Assembly (NCBI GenBank): GCA_010645155.1
Contig: CM021315.1
Location: 7,205,034-7,269,033, forward strand
Direction: 5' to 3'
Length of the DNA stretch: 64,000 bases
Origin: Tigriopus japonicus
Taxonomy: Eukaryota > Arthropoda > Copepoda > Harpacticoida > Harpacticidae
The notes under the pieces were generated by a model. It did not search any database, was not told the DNA's origin, and saw nothing but the letters and a program-made list of their open reading frames with translations. Below are positions 10,394-21,327 of the stretch, in pieces. The position numbers and the translations under genes were made by a program. How positions within the stretch are numbered: the first letter of the stretch is position 1; every line of letters begins with the position of its first letter.

Positions 10394-12422
10394 ATGAGCC
10401 AAACTCTCGGTGTCAATTTAAGTGTCGAAGAGTGGGTATCGCCTGAAATACATTAATCGGCCAGTCATGAACCTTGAGATGGTGTTCCATTCTTTCTAGG
10501 GAGCTCAAAAAGCTTTCCGAAGAGTCCTTGACTCGCCAACCGGAGGAGGTCTTTGACATTCTCAGTAAATTGGGTGAGGGAAGCTATGGATGTGTTTTCA
10601 AAGCCATCCACAAGGAGTCCAAGCAGGTGTTGGCCATCAAACAGGTCCCCGTGGATACGGACCTTCAAGATATCATCAAAGAGATCTCAATTATGCAGCA
10701 GTGTGATTCACCGTATGTGGTCAAATATTACGGGTCATACTTTAAGAATACGGATCTTTGGGTGAGTTCAAGAAAGTGTTCAGTCCTTCCCTAATATCTA
10801 CTATGATGCTGTGTTAAGAATTGCGAATGGTTCCACAGATCGTCATGGAGTATTGTGGGGCTGGATCAGTCTTGGACATCATGAAACTCAGAGGCATCCA
10901 TCACAATTTACCGAGAGGGGAAGTTCTCACACTTACAGAGGATCAAATAGCCACGGTACTTTCGGACACTCTCAAGGGGTTAGAATACTTACATCTAAGG
11001 AAGAAAATCCACCGAGATATCAAGGCCGGAAACATTCTCCTCAACTCTGAAGGTCACGCAAAATTGGCGGACTTTGGAGTGGCTGGACAACTCACGGTAA
11101 GACTTGGACTCTTTTACCATTCACTCTAAATGTACTAGGCCTCTCCATGGCAATGTCTCATCAGGACACAATGGCCAAACGAAACACGGTAATTGGCACA
11201 CCCTTCTGGATGGCTCCGGAGCTTATCCAAGAGATTGGATACGATTGTGTGGCAGACATTTGGTCCTTGGGCATCACTGCCATCGAGATTGCCGAAGGAA
11301 AGGCCCCCTATGGTGATATTCATCCCATGCGAGCTATTTTCATGATCCCGTCCAAACCTCCCCCGTCGTTCACGAAACCCGACCAATGGAGTGGACAATT
11401 CATCGACTTTGTGTCGAGATGTCTAGTGAAAAATCCTGAGGAACGCGCCACAGCCTCCGAGCTCCTCCAGCATGAGTTCATCAAAAACGCCAAATCGCCT
11501 GAAATTCTCATTGAAATGATCGAAGAAGCCAAGGAAACCCGGGAACGCTTGGCTGAAACAGTTAAAGTAATATTCATCAAGGACATGCGGTGTGCAGAAA
11601 ATCGGCAACTCATGGTTTGGGGTCTTAATGCTTTCAGAACTCGTCATTGAACGACTCCATCGAAAGTCAGACCATGGTTCCCGGAGAATCCGGGACCTTA
11701 ATTCAACATTCTGATGATGTCTCCGACGGAGGAACGATGATTCAACACGCCACTCTTGTGCCTGACCAAAATACGGGAGCTAGTGACCTCAGCTCCAATC
11801 TCGGAACCATGGTCATCAACGACGAAGAGGATGATGACGATGATACCATGAAGCGTAAGTGGCGCATCCAAGCCAAGAGTGGGCGCGATTATCAGAGGAA
11901 TTTATGGTCATTTTCAGGTCACGACACCAACGAGTATCGACCGGCATTCATGGAGCACTTTGAGAAGAAGAGCTCCTCGGAGGAATCGGCCTCTCAAACC
12001 AACACAACTCCGTCCAAAGAGCTTCAAGAGCAGCATCCACCCGCCTCGCCCGTCCCACAACAACTTAATGGCAATTTGCAAAGGCAACTGGAACAGATTG
12101 CTGGGCAGCCCTTTTTGAGCTCGCCCGGTATGGGAAATAATCATGACCTGGACAACACGGCCAAATACCAGAAAAGCTTGTTAGAAGGGGATCTTGAATT
12201 CGTGAGTAATTCATGTCCTGTTCATGGCCTACTTGCTTCTTTTTTTTATGACCCTTTTTTTAGTTAAAGTATCTCTCATATGAAGAGTTGACTTCCCGGA
12301 TGGGCAATCTGGATCACGATATGGAACGAGAGATTGACGATCTTCGGCGACGATATCATGCCAAACGTCAGCCGATCTTGGATGCCATGGATCAAAAGCG
12401 AAAACGACAACACAACTTCTAA
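10394..12422 (+). CDS. hpo: Hippo / MST1-2 serine-threonine kinase
   Basis: Core kinase of the Hippo growth-control pathway, which phosphorylates Warts/LATS with the Salvador scaffold. Exons: 10394-10431 (least certain), 10500-10761, 10839-11096, 11165-11566, 11638-11854, 11918-12201 and 12264-12422, giving about 539 aa. Visible features are the Gly-rich loop GEGSYG (38-43), the VAIK-type Lys60, HRDIKAGN with Asp160, DFG (178-180), activation-loop [10 protein letters not shown] with the conserved Thr194, and a C-terminal SARAH helix ending in [19 protein letters not shown]. An insertion of about nine residues (GIHHNLPRG) precedes the alphaD/E region compared with human MST2. The linker keeps repeated GTMI-type phosphosites. 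Introns are only 62-77 nt. The first exon is inferred from an upstream ATG with a donor at 10432 that keeps frame. Human homologues are about 490 aa. Confidence 0.93.
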
Positions 12423-12519
12423 GCTAATGGCCCTCAATTTCCCAATACTAGAAAAGTAAAACATGCATGATCTAGATTTGAAAATGGAAGAATTAAATAG
12501 GTTGAATATTAAAGCTGTG

Positions 12520-12525
12520 AATAAA
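12520..12525 (+). terminator. Poly(A) signal of hpo
   Basis: AATAAA lies about 100 nt after the Hippo stop codon and about 120 nt before the converging stop codon of the minus-strand neighbour. Confidence 0.6.
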
Positions 12526-12631
12526 GTGCAAATATATTAAGGATATAGATCCATCTGTAACTGATATCATTTTCACGGCCTAATATGATCACGAAAACGC
12601 AAAACAATACTTATGTTCGGGTTAAAATATG

Positions 12632-12637
12632 TTTATT
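12632..12637 (-). terminator. Poly(A) signal of the 828-aa protein gene
   Basis: On the minus strand AATAAA begins only 5 nt beyond the TAG stop (12643-12645). This implies an extremely short 3'UTR. Confidence 0.55.
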
Positions 12638-12642
12638 GAGAG

Positions 12643-15129
12643 CTACGATTCCGATTGACTTAGGCGTTGAAGAAGGAGCTCTTTCTCTGGAAAATCATGA
12701 ACGCAATAGAGGTAGGAAAGCACCTCAAGTTTTTGACCTTCCGTCATTGTGTTACTCGCATTCATCAAAGGCAAAAGCATGTTCAAAACCGGGAAGAAAA
12801 GAGTAGCCAAATTTGGAAACAATGAGGGCACTGCAGGTTGAATGTGCCAGAGGAAAACACACGTGGACCGGAAAACTAACATGGAATCTTCTTCGCCAAT
12901 TGGACACTTTCCTTCTACAATGTACTCACCGAGAGCTTGAGCCAAAACTTGAGCTGAACTGATAAGATGGGCTTGGCATAGATCCATATGACAAACCACA
13001 AACTCAAAAGCCTCTAAAGCATTCTCAATGTCCTCCAGAGTTGAAATCAAATTGACCCATTCGCTCGGATAAAGAGAAGACATCAAAAGAGCACGTTCGA
13101 GAACACTTTGACTTTTCAGACCCATAGATAAGTTGGAGTCAATTTGGCGATCGATCACATGCAAAAGTGATGGAGGGAGAACATGATCAAAATATTTTTC
13201 AGTGTTGGGGACTCGAAATTGTTGGATAATGCTCAAGAGCCTTTGTTCAAGTTGGAGGTTGTTTGATTGTGTGAGAATGTGGCACAAGATACTCAGAATG
13301 GCAAGTGTCTCGTCATTGTCAAGGTCCACTAAGGTCGGTCGAAAAATGGCTTCCAGTAATTTCAAATGGGTTTGAACCTTATCTTGAAGAACATGTTCTA
13401 TGCTATGACGGCAAAGCCGAATTCGAAGACTTGGAATTTGAATACTCATTTTGGTGAAAACATTGATCACAGCCTCTGATTTTTCTGAAAACTCTCGCTC
13501 TAGATCGCCGCAGATTTGGTTAAGCGAAACTTGGAACTCTGAATGCAAAACCACGCATTTCAGGTCTTCCATCATCTTCTCAATGATCATTTCACAGGCA
13601 CCAGGGTTTTGAATGGCTTCGGTAATTAATGCTAAATAGGTGGCTTTGGGAGCTTGGATTCCTAAACTCAGGAGCATTGCCTGATCGTAATCAACATCGG
13701 GTTCATTCTTGGTGTCAGTCTTCAAATTTGAACTCACTATCGTGATTGTTCGAGTCATAGTGTTGAGTAACTTTTTCAAGTCCAAATCGTAGGAAGGTGA
13801 TTTCAATTGCAAGGAGATCCCATTTTTCTGGACGTGGGACTCGAATACAGATTTAATAAGAGGCATTGATTCCGTGGCCATGATCAGGGAATGGAGCAAC
13901 TCAACGATTAGAGGCTGTGGGGTTTCAAGACGATTAATTTGTTCCAGAAATGCCTCGATGTATGTACTGCATCGTGATGCATTGTCTTGAACAAAAGTCT
14001 GTAATTCAGAGTCCTTGGATAAATCGCCAAAGTGCTCAAGGAGAATGTTTGGCAGCAGAAGATCCTTCTGCCATTGAGGGGTCTCATTTGATTGGATGAA
14101 TCGCTTTTTGTCGGGTAAAGCCAAAGTGGACACGTCGAAGTCGTCTTCTTTGACATATCTTTTGGCAATAGATTTTAGCATCGGTTCCACTAAGGGAACT
14201 GGCCAAGTTGTTCGATCATTCGAGTTCAGAACTTCATAAGCAAAATGGGCGATTAACCCTTGCATATTTGAAGGGGCGTGCTCTCCGCTTGGCCAAAACA
14301 CAACAAACCGATTTTGCCTGAATTCTCGACTAGATTGATCCACGTATCCCATCCAATCATCAACCGATTGCTGACTGATTATGTTGGTAAATGCCTTTCC
14401 AAGGACTTCTAAAGTCATAGGCAGATCAACGAATTGCGTTGTTTTATTGGTCCAGGTTGAGTAAAACTGGCTTAAATCTTCTTCATATGGAGTCTTAATG
14501 ATCTCGCAGATCTTTTTGCTTGAATGAAACAATGTCAGAGCGAACAAGATCAAGGCCAATCTTGAGCTCTTAGTAGATTCATCCTTCGCGCTTACGATGG
14601 CAGCCAAATGGTCCGCCACCAAAGTGTCAAACTCGGAAAGAAGTTTCGGATCGTCACAAGTTAGGCCAGCGAGGAGGAAACTGATGGTCATGCCCGACAT
14701 CAATTCAAATGAACGGACGTTTTGAGTTCGCTTTTGGAATTGCGTCCATTTGAGAGCCAAGGTCTGACTCACTTCAGAAGGAAGCCCAGGGAGAGCCTCA
14801 ATTACGAACGGTTCCCATTGCCGACGATGGATCACATCACATGAGAGCCCATGATTTAGTGAGAACAGGCCCGTGAGATGACGATGGATTGGGTTTTGTC
14901 TCCACGTGGAGTTCTGGTCGACGATATCATCCGAATTCAAAAGAAGGACGAGGAAAAGCTTCCTTTCCAAGGATGCTACTTTTTGCCCAGACAATTCTCT
15001 CTGCATGCAAAGCTTTCTACAACGATTGTGAGCCTCGACGAGTTGATCGAGTTTATTTTGCTGAGACAAGGTCCCTTTGTATCCCAAGAGCGATCCTTGC
15101 GTGATTGCCACGAATCGGTCGAATTCCAT
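12643..15129 (-). CDS. Unrecognised 828-aa, probably all-helical protein
   Basis: An intronless open frame of 828 codons with even, leucine-rich composition. There is no signal peptide, transmembrane segment or recognisable catalytic motif. Long amphipathic helical stretches throughout suggest a HEAT/ARM-like solenoid; this is inference from composition. I do not recognise the family. The ATG sits directly after a splice-acceptor-like sequence (CCTCGTTTCAG, then ATG). The gene lies 134 nt downstream of the exportin-5 stop codon on the same strand. That arrangement suggests either a spliced-leader trans-splice site in an operon or an upstream cis exon that I cannot place. The 3' end is convergent with hpo. 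Confidence 0.85.
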   Translation of the reverse strand: MEFDRFVAITQGSLLGYKGTLSQQNKLDQLVEAHNRCRKLCMQRELSGQKVASLERKLFLVLLLNSDDIVDQNSTWRQNPIHRHLTGLFSLNHGLSCDVIHRRQWEPFVIEALPGLPSEVSQTLALKWTQFQKRTQNVRSFELMSGMTISFLLAGLTCDDPKLLSEFDTLVADHLAAIVSAKDESTKSSRLALILFALTLFHSSKKICEIIKTPYEEDLSQFYSTWTNKTTQFVDLPMTLEVLGKAFTNIISQQSVDDWMGYVDQSSREFRQNRFVVFWPSGEHAPSNMQGLIAHFAYEVLNSNDRTTWPVPLVEPMLKSIAKRYVKEDDFDVSTLALPDKKRFIQSNETPQWQKDLLLPNILLEHFGDLSKDSELQTFVQDNASRCSTYIEAFLEQINRLETPQPLIVELLHSLIMATESMPLIKSVFESHVQKNGISLQLKSPSYDLDLKKLLNTMTRTITIVSSNLKTDTKNEPDVDYDQAMLLSLGIQAPKATYLALITEAIQNPGACEMIIEKMMEDLKCVVLHSEFQVSLNQICGDLEREFSEKSEAVINVFTKMSIQIPSLRIRLCRHSIEHVLQDKVQTHLKLLEAIFRPTLVDLDNDETLAILSILCHILTQSNNLQLEQRLLSIIQQFRVPNTEKYFDHVLPPSLLHVIDRQIDSNLSMGLKSQSVLERALLMSSLYPSEWVNLISTLEDIENALEAFEFVVCHMDLCQAHLISSAQVLAQALGEYIVEGKCPIGEEDSMLVFRSTCVFLWHIQPAVPSLFPNLATLFFPVLNMLLPLMNASNTMTEGQKLEVLSYLYCVHDFPEKELLLQRLSQSES

Positions 15130-15263
15130 CTGAAACGAGGAACTTCATTTATGTACTCTTGAAAATGGTGCTCTGTCCCCATGGAAAACACTGTCTGTTT
15201 GGATATATTACAGAACCAACATAAGTAGAATACAAATTCTGGGCGATACAAAAAGAAAGAATA

Positions 15264-18200
15264 TCATTTTCGGTTTGAAGCAAAGAGCGAACCGAGACCA
15301 ATGTCTCCTTTCTCCGTTTCATCCAAACTGGGCGTTTTCTGGCGAGATTTCAAGGTTTGCAACGTTGGCAGGTTCTTGATGACCACATCGTGTTTAAATA
15401 GCTCTGCCACATCCTTGCCTATGAACTGGTTGATCACTTTTTTGAACATATCCTTCTTCCTACGATCCCCGCCTTTCATGTTGTTTTCTTTGCCCGTGAG
15501 GATGCTCATCATCTGATCGTCAAATCGTTTTAAGTCCTCATGGCTGCAACCGGGTACTTGCGATAAGACCTCGACTATCACAGGATAGTTTGGGCGCATC
15601 CATTCATAAGCCTGAATGGCTAATTGGGTCAGGGCAATGTAGTTGGCCTCATGCTGACCTAGAATATGAATGCCCGACAAAATGCTGATCATCACTTGCT
15701 TGGCGTCTTCGGTTCTCAATTGGCCACTGTTCACCAGTTTGGGTAACACCAGTTCAAGCAAAGAACACGCTCGAACAGAGGTAGGAGAATCTTGCCATAC
15801 GATTGCCCTCAATAAGGTAACCATAATGCAACTGCCCAACGATTCATGGTGAAGGGCATGGGTGCCCAACTCGCTGAGGACCAGGATGTTTTGGTTAGTG
15901 GCCTTGGACCCATTGCCGTGATTTTGAGTTTGATCGCCTTCTCCTGCTTGACTCTCGAAAGATCGATCTCGATTGTTCTGGAAGGAGCTTATGAGAATGT
16001 CACTTCCATCGCCACTTGTCAACATGGCCTTGACCACGTCCAAGTACTCCCGAGTCAGATGGCGACACACGACATCATCCACAACCTCCTGAGAGTCCGT
16101 GTTGTCCTCATCAAATGTGGGCGATTCTCGAAGAGTAGACAAGTATTTCCATCTCTGGGTGAGGCGTTCCAACATGAATGGGGCCAGACATTGAAGGATT
16201 GGTGCCAAAACGGCTCCGTAGGCCGATCGAGGACACTTATTGATTAGGGATTTGACAAACATTCGTATCACAGCGCGTAAGCGGTAATCAGGGATGGCTT
16301 CCACTCCTTGGAACACATTTCCAATGATATTATCCGCGAGGTCCTTGACCTGGTAGAATTCATAACCACATGAGCAGGAGAGTTGGCTCAGAAAATGGTA
16401 GTTATTTTCAAAGACCTCAAACAGGAAATTCTGCATTCGACTCAAAGGGGTTCGAGATTGAGGAACATTTCGTTTACTGTAGTTTCCTACGCCACAAATG
16501 GTATTCTTTTCCGATTCGAGGATGGTCAAGACCTTGGCAAAGTCTGCGTGGAAGAGCGCCGTATTCTCGGGTTTCCATAATCCATTGAGTGTATTTACTA
16601 AAAGGAACACTAAGTTCAAACATGAGTTCGCCACTTCCCATGCTGGATTACGTAAAGCCACTTTTCCATTGCCTTCAGAAAGGATGAATCCTCCCCCACG
16701 GCAAGCATCTAAATTCGATGAGGGCCAGTTGGATCGCCGACAAACCGAGAGAATGAAGTTCAAGCAAAACGTGAGTTGACTCCGATTTGGGTAACATGGA
16801 TCATCATTTGAGTCCAAATGAGGGGCAGGCGAGGAGAGACCCACAAATGCAATGAAAGCTGCTGGTGAACGAATATGATCTTCGAGACTATGAAGTTGCT
16901 CGCAAACCGGTTGGGAGATGGATTTGATGAAATCCGCTTGCATTTGAAAGTTCTCAAATTCGTTGGACACGAGGACCAAACCTTCCACCAAGGTGGCAAA
17001 TTCGGTTTGTGCGATTTGATTTTGGGCTCGCATTTTGATAATCTCATCCCGCAAATGGTTGAACAACGGCAGCAGAGCTTTGGGCGAGCGATTTCCGATC
17101 TTGACCATCAACGAACACCCATGGCGACGTAAAAATCGAACCTCGGGCGTCTGCTCCCCCAAAGGCTTACCCCCCGACCAAGTGATGCATTGAAACACCT
17201 TGGTGATGACGGGTAAGAGCCAATTATCCGCCATGGCATGCACCACGGGGAACAAAGAACTGAGGCACGAAAGCAGAGCGGACATGTGGATGGGATCATG
17301 AGACGAGTATTCCAAGCAGCGTTTAATGAGTCCAGCGCCCGAAACGAGTAAAGGTTGGATCATTTTGGGCGTTTGCTTGGCTAGAACGGCATCCAAAACG
17401 CACGCAATGGCGTCCAGTTCCAGATAGCAGGGCGAGTCCACGGTGCACGTGGGAGTGCCCCCATAATTGGGGGGCTGAGCGAGCAGAGTAATGAGCCATT
17501 CGCTGGCCAGGCCCATCGGGATTTCTGGATGCTCTTGACTAACCAGGCGAAGTCCCTCCACTAGAATGATGCGATAGCGGCCAAAAAAGCTCGCAAACTC
17601 TTCGTCCGAGTCGAAATCGAGCTGGGAATAAGCGCAACTGGGATGATCGCTGCGAGTTGGGTAACCAATCTTGACGCATTTCTTCATAGCAAACCCCACC
17701 CATTTCACAATATACGTGACAAAGATTTCATCCTTGGCAATATCGGCGTGGCGGAAGAACTTAGCCCACAACTCATTGGCGTAGTGGTTTACCACCTGAC
17801 TGGGGTGGCTGGAAAAGGCCAACATGGCATTCAAGTAAATCTGGAAGTTGGCGGGACGTCTTTCCGGTACTTCTTTCGACCAAACGGTGGATTCGCTGCT
17901 CCACAAAGCGCAAAGCTGACTACCCAATTCCACAAAGATCTGGACCATTTTTTTGAGCACGTTATAATGATCTTCTTCGAGATTCTTGGCATTGGCCGCC
18001 TCCGTGGCCTGAAACAGGGGTGCCATCATCTCCGTGTCAAAGAGATGCAAGAGCTGCATGCGATCATTGACTTTGCCGGCCTTCCAACCCACAATACTCA
18101 AGAGACATTCCGCAGCGGGCAATTGGAGCTGCTCCTGGCCCAAAAGATGGCAAAGCACGCGGATCAAGTAGCGATCATTGGCCATAATGAAGGACATAGG

Positions 18201-18920
18201 TACCCATTCGACGAAGGCCGAGAAAGCGTTGAGCACAGCTCGACACACCTTATAATTTTGATTGGCCTGCGCCGACGACGATCCGGGGCTTTGAGCGGCT
18301 AGGTAGATCTGATAGTGCTTCTCGAGTTGTTGGAGCAGGAATTGAAAGATCTGTTCCATATTAGCCGAGAGGGCGTGATAGATTTCCTTCCGTCTTTGAC
18401 TCTGACCTAAGGTCTGCAGCACGGCCACATCTTCTACCAAACGCAATAGGATCATCATGACCATCTCGGTGGGCGTGTCGCCCTTTTGACACAAGAGATC
18501 CAACTCGGACCACAGGGTGGGCCAATGTTGAGGCCATTCGCGCTTTATGATCTCGACCACCAAACGGGAAATGCCGTCCTTGAGATGGGTGGGTTCGCCC
18601 GGGGATCCGCGTTCCACCAACTGCATGGCGTTGTTCTTGATGAAGAGCTTCTGCTCGGGATTCATCTCGTTCCAACGGAGCTTGATGATGTCCTCCATGA
18701 TCTTGAGGCCAAAGTGTCGCACCACGGGCGAGTATTGAGCGCCTCCGCACAAAGCCAAACCGCATTCCACGGCCAAAGGCGAGTTTTGCTTGAATTGTTC
18801 GCTTTGTTGAAGGGCTTGGATGCGCTGATCTTGCGGCACACTCGGATTCATCATGAGTTCCACGGCTTGGACCAACTGGGCGCAAGTGGCACTCAACTCC
18901 TCCGAGCCTGAGGCCAAGGC
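15264..18920 (-). CDS. XPO5: Exportin-5
   Basis: Karyopherin-beta family nuclear export receptor that carries pre-miRNA and other double-stranded RNA, with RanGTP, from nucleus to cytoplasm. The intronless frame encodes 1218 aa from the ATG at 18920 (human protein about 1204 aa). Upstream in-frame codons exist but begin at TTG, so I chose the first ATG, which reads MALASGSEELSATC. Diagnostic similarity includes VRHFGLKIMEDIIKLRWN (about 68-85), EIIKREWPQHWP (about 125-136), the acidic FDFDSDEEFASFF stretch and the C-terminal RRKKDMFKKVINQFIGK region. The N-terminal about 250 residues correspond to the importin-beta/exportin-1 N-terminal HEAT region. Purine-rich simple repeats lie upstream near 19063-19099. 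It is the first gene of a possible two-gene operon with the 828-aa protein. Confidence 0.95.
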   Translation of the reverse strand, partial: ALASGSEELSATCAQLVQAVELMMNPSVPQDQRIQALQQSEQFKQNSPLAVECGLALCGGAQYSPVVRHFGLKIMEDIIKLRWNEMNPEQKLFIKNNAMQLVERGSPGEPTHLKDGISRLVVEIIKREWPQHWPTLWSELDLLCQKGDTPTEMVMMILLRLVEDVAVLQTLGQSQRRKEIYHALSANMEQIFQFLLQQLEKHYQIYLAAQSPGSSSAQANQNYKVCRAVLNAFSAFVEWVPMSFIMANDRYLIRVLCHLLGQEQLQLPAAECLLSIVGWKAGKVNDRMQLLHLFDTEMMAPLFQATEAANAKNLEEDHYNVLKKMVQIFVELGSQLCALWSSESTVWSKEVPERRPANFQIYLNAMLAFSSHPSQVVNHYANELWAKFFRHADIAKDEIFVTYIVKWVGFAMKKCVKIGYPTRSDHPSCAYSQLDFDSDEEFASFFGRYRIILVEGLRLVSQEHPEIPMGLASEWLITLLAQPPNYGGTPTCTVDSPCYLELDAIACVLDAVLAKQTPKMIQPLLVSGAGLIKRCLEYSSHDPIHMSALLSCLSSLFPVVHAMADNWLLPVITKVFQCITWSGGKPLGEQTPEVRFLRRHGCSLMVKIGNRSPKALLPLFNHLRDEIIKMRAQNQIAQTEFATLVEGLVLVSNEFENFQMQADFIKSISQPVCEQLHSLEDHIRSPAAFIAFVGLSSPAPHLDSNDDPCYPNRSQLTFCLNFILSVCRRSNWPSSNLDACRGGGFILSEGNGKVALRNPAWEVANSCLNLVFLLVNTLNGLWKPENTALFHADFAKVLTILESEKNTICGVGNYSKRNVPQSRTPLSRMQNFLFEVFENNYHFLSQLSCSCGYEFYQVKDLADNIIGNVFQGVEAIPDYRLRAVIRMFVKSLINKCPRSAYGAVLAPILQCLAPFMLERLTQRWKYLSTLRESPTFDEDNTDSQEVVDDVVCRHLTREYLDVVKAMLTSGDGSDILISSFQNNRDRSFESQAGEGDQTQNHGNGSKATNQNILVLSELGTHALHHESLGSCIMVTLLRAIVWQDSPTSVRACSLLELVLPKLVNSGQLRTEDAKQVMISILSGIHILGQHEANYIALTQLAIQAYEWMRPNYPVIVEVLSQVPGCSHEDLKRFDDQMMSILTGKENNMKGGDRRKKDMFKKVINQFIGKDVAELFKHDVVIKNLPTLQTLKSRQKTPSLDETEKGDIGLGSLFASNRK

Positions 18921-19059
18921 CATGATGAACGGATGAATAATGGCCACCCGGAGACTAATCAAACTAGCAAAACCGAGATGAATCAAGCGAGCTCAATCCA
19001 GGAACAGATTCCGCCAACGGACACGATCCATGAATCGAAGAAGGAAAAGATACGGAGTG

Positions 19060-19225
19060 AGAGAAGGAAGGAAGGAAGGAAGGAAAGAAAGAAAGAAAGC
19101 GATTGCCTCACGATGTCGTCAGCCTAACTGCGTCAGGAGCAAACGATGGTGAAAATGGATTTGTAAATCAATGGCTTGATGGCGATGACACTGATGATGA
19201 TGATGATGATGATGATGATGAGCCG
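19060..19225. repeat. Simple repeats upstream of XPO5
   Basis: A (GAAG)n run passing into (GAAA)n spans about 19063-19099, and a (GAT)n run of about nine units spans about 19191-19220. Both lie in the presumed promoter or 5'UTR region of exportin-5. Confidence 0.85.
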
Positions 19226-21327
19226 TGGCAGGGATGGAACGGACCGCGACTTGAATCTCATTGAGTTCCTTCAATCTCAATCAACGTTGCTTCTTCACCA
19301 CGTTTCTTTCTGTTCGGTTCGGTTCGGCTGATGTGTTGACTAGAGTGGCCAGATTTTTGGCCAAGCAGGCTGCCGCAAAAAGTGCCAACAATCGAGTTTC
19401 GTCGTGTAATTGTGATAGATTTTCGCTTTTAATTTCCTACACTTTTGGGTGGTATTGATGAATTTGATGAAGTGCAACTTTCATGACGTGCTCATAGTAA
19501 TCGAGTAGTTGATGAGAAATGGACGGGTTTTGGATGGAAGTGGCTTCTTACTTCACAGTTATGAACTGGAGTTGTCAGAGCACATAACAACTAAAGCATC
19601 TTCAATTACAACATAGACACGTTGAAAATCATGCGTTCTGCAACTGAAAAGTGAAAAGAGTAAATAAAAGGTACCGACGAATGTGGAAAACTCTGTTGCG
19701 AGAAATTGATCGCCACATTTTAGGGGAAAAAGCCACTCGAAATCTGCCATGATTGAAAGTTTTCGAAAAGTGGCATTAAGAGTCGCCAATTGGCCACCCC
19801 TCCTTGGGCCGGCCGGGCGCAGGGCCGATTTTCCATGATTTTGCCGGAAAAGCCCAAATCAAAAACATAACAAACACCGGACTGAAAAATTAGGCCCTGG
19901 AACGCCCTGAACGCGTTGCATGTTGTTATTTTTACGTCCAACGTAGAAAAAGAGACTTGCCTTCTTTAAAAATTACATAAGAGAGGGAAATGTTTTTAGT
20001 TTCGTTTTAACATGGGAGATGAAAAAGACCATGTTATAAATATATAGTAAATGGAAAACGAGGAGGGTGGAAAGATTTTTCCCCTAACCGGGCATTTACG
20101 TAATAGCTGGTAGTTCTGTAGAATTACGCACGGATAAATACAATATACTAAAAATATGTCAAGATCTCAAAATACAAGGAAGCAATCAAATATTTGAAAC
20201 GTTAAAAGCAGAGTGTTATATTTCCAAAGATTGTTTTTCTTTTAACCTTCTAGCATCTTCTGATGGCTTTTAACCATAGTTGCACTTGAATCTTATTTGT
20301 CATTTTTATTCTTGTTTACTTTTGTTTTCATGTTTGCAAGTACTTATTTTCTTGATTTTGCCACCCAACTGGTTGATGAAAACCACCCTCAATAATAAAA
20401 CAATTAGCAGTTCTCTACCATACAAAAAGTAATATTTGACGTACAATACACACTATGAGCAAGCCTCAAAAATGGACATAAACCAAGATTTGTAACCAAC
20501 CACGGTAGTTTTTTAGTTGGAGAAGTCATTTCTAATTTCAGAAACTTTTGAGACAAGGTTTGAGAAGCAAATGCAATGCCCAACACATATTTCAATTTGG
20601 TTAGTTGGGCACGGGCAAAAACTCTAAAATGTTACTTTAAAAATGTGTAATGTCATTTGTTTGGGTGCTAATTATTGAATCAATAATTAGTGGTGGTGTT
20701 TGCTCCATGTTCAGATGTTTGATTGTAAGCTGGTGATGTGTTTCCAACTCTATAACTCTATAAGAGTCCTTATTTAATAGTCTCAAGATGGGTGTACCAA
20801 TTTGCACAGGAAAAGTGTATTGAAGTCTAAAAATTGTTGCGACGAGACAGGCATGGGACATGGACGAGCAAGCAATAAGTCATTCTATTTTATCATTTGT
20901 CTACTTTCTATTCAATTTAAATTTTGTGAAAACTAAGTTGTTTCAAACAATTTTCTTTTCAAAAGTTCAGATTTTTGCTCTTTGCTTTTGTTCCTTGTCC
21001 AATTCATGACTCTTATCGCATCATTATCCTACTCAGTCACAAGTTACAATGGCGTATTGCAAATTTCAAGTATCAAATGTGGTAAAAAAAATCATTTCCG
21101 AAACAAAACAGAACTAGGTATGAGCTTTAATTTGCTTTCATTCCGTTTTGTTTGGTTTTATCTTTTGACAGCCTTCATCAGATCCAACGATTATTCACTA
21201 TTGTTTAATGATATGCACAGTACATTTCAATATTTTCTCTCTTTCTCTTTTTTCATAACACATAACTGAAAGTCCATACTGAAAGTCTCTAGGTCTTTCT
21301 CCCCATTTGGAAGCCTTTATCAACCAA

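Noticed and set aside
17643..18302. 219-codon plus-strand open frame
   Set aside because: It lies wholly antisense to exportin-5, whose protein similarity is unambiguous. The same applies to the frames at 18361-18911 and 15846-16247.
18921..18986. N-terminal extension of exportin-5
   Set aside because: The upstream frame starts at TTG and the extra residues do not resemble the family. The ATG at 18920 gives a normal N-terminus. The same reasoning excluded TTG extensions of POLRMT and EDRF1.
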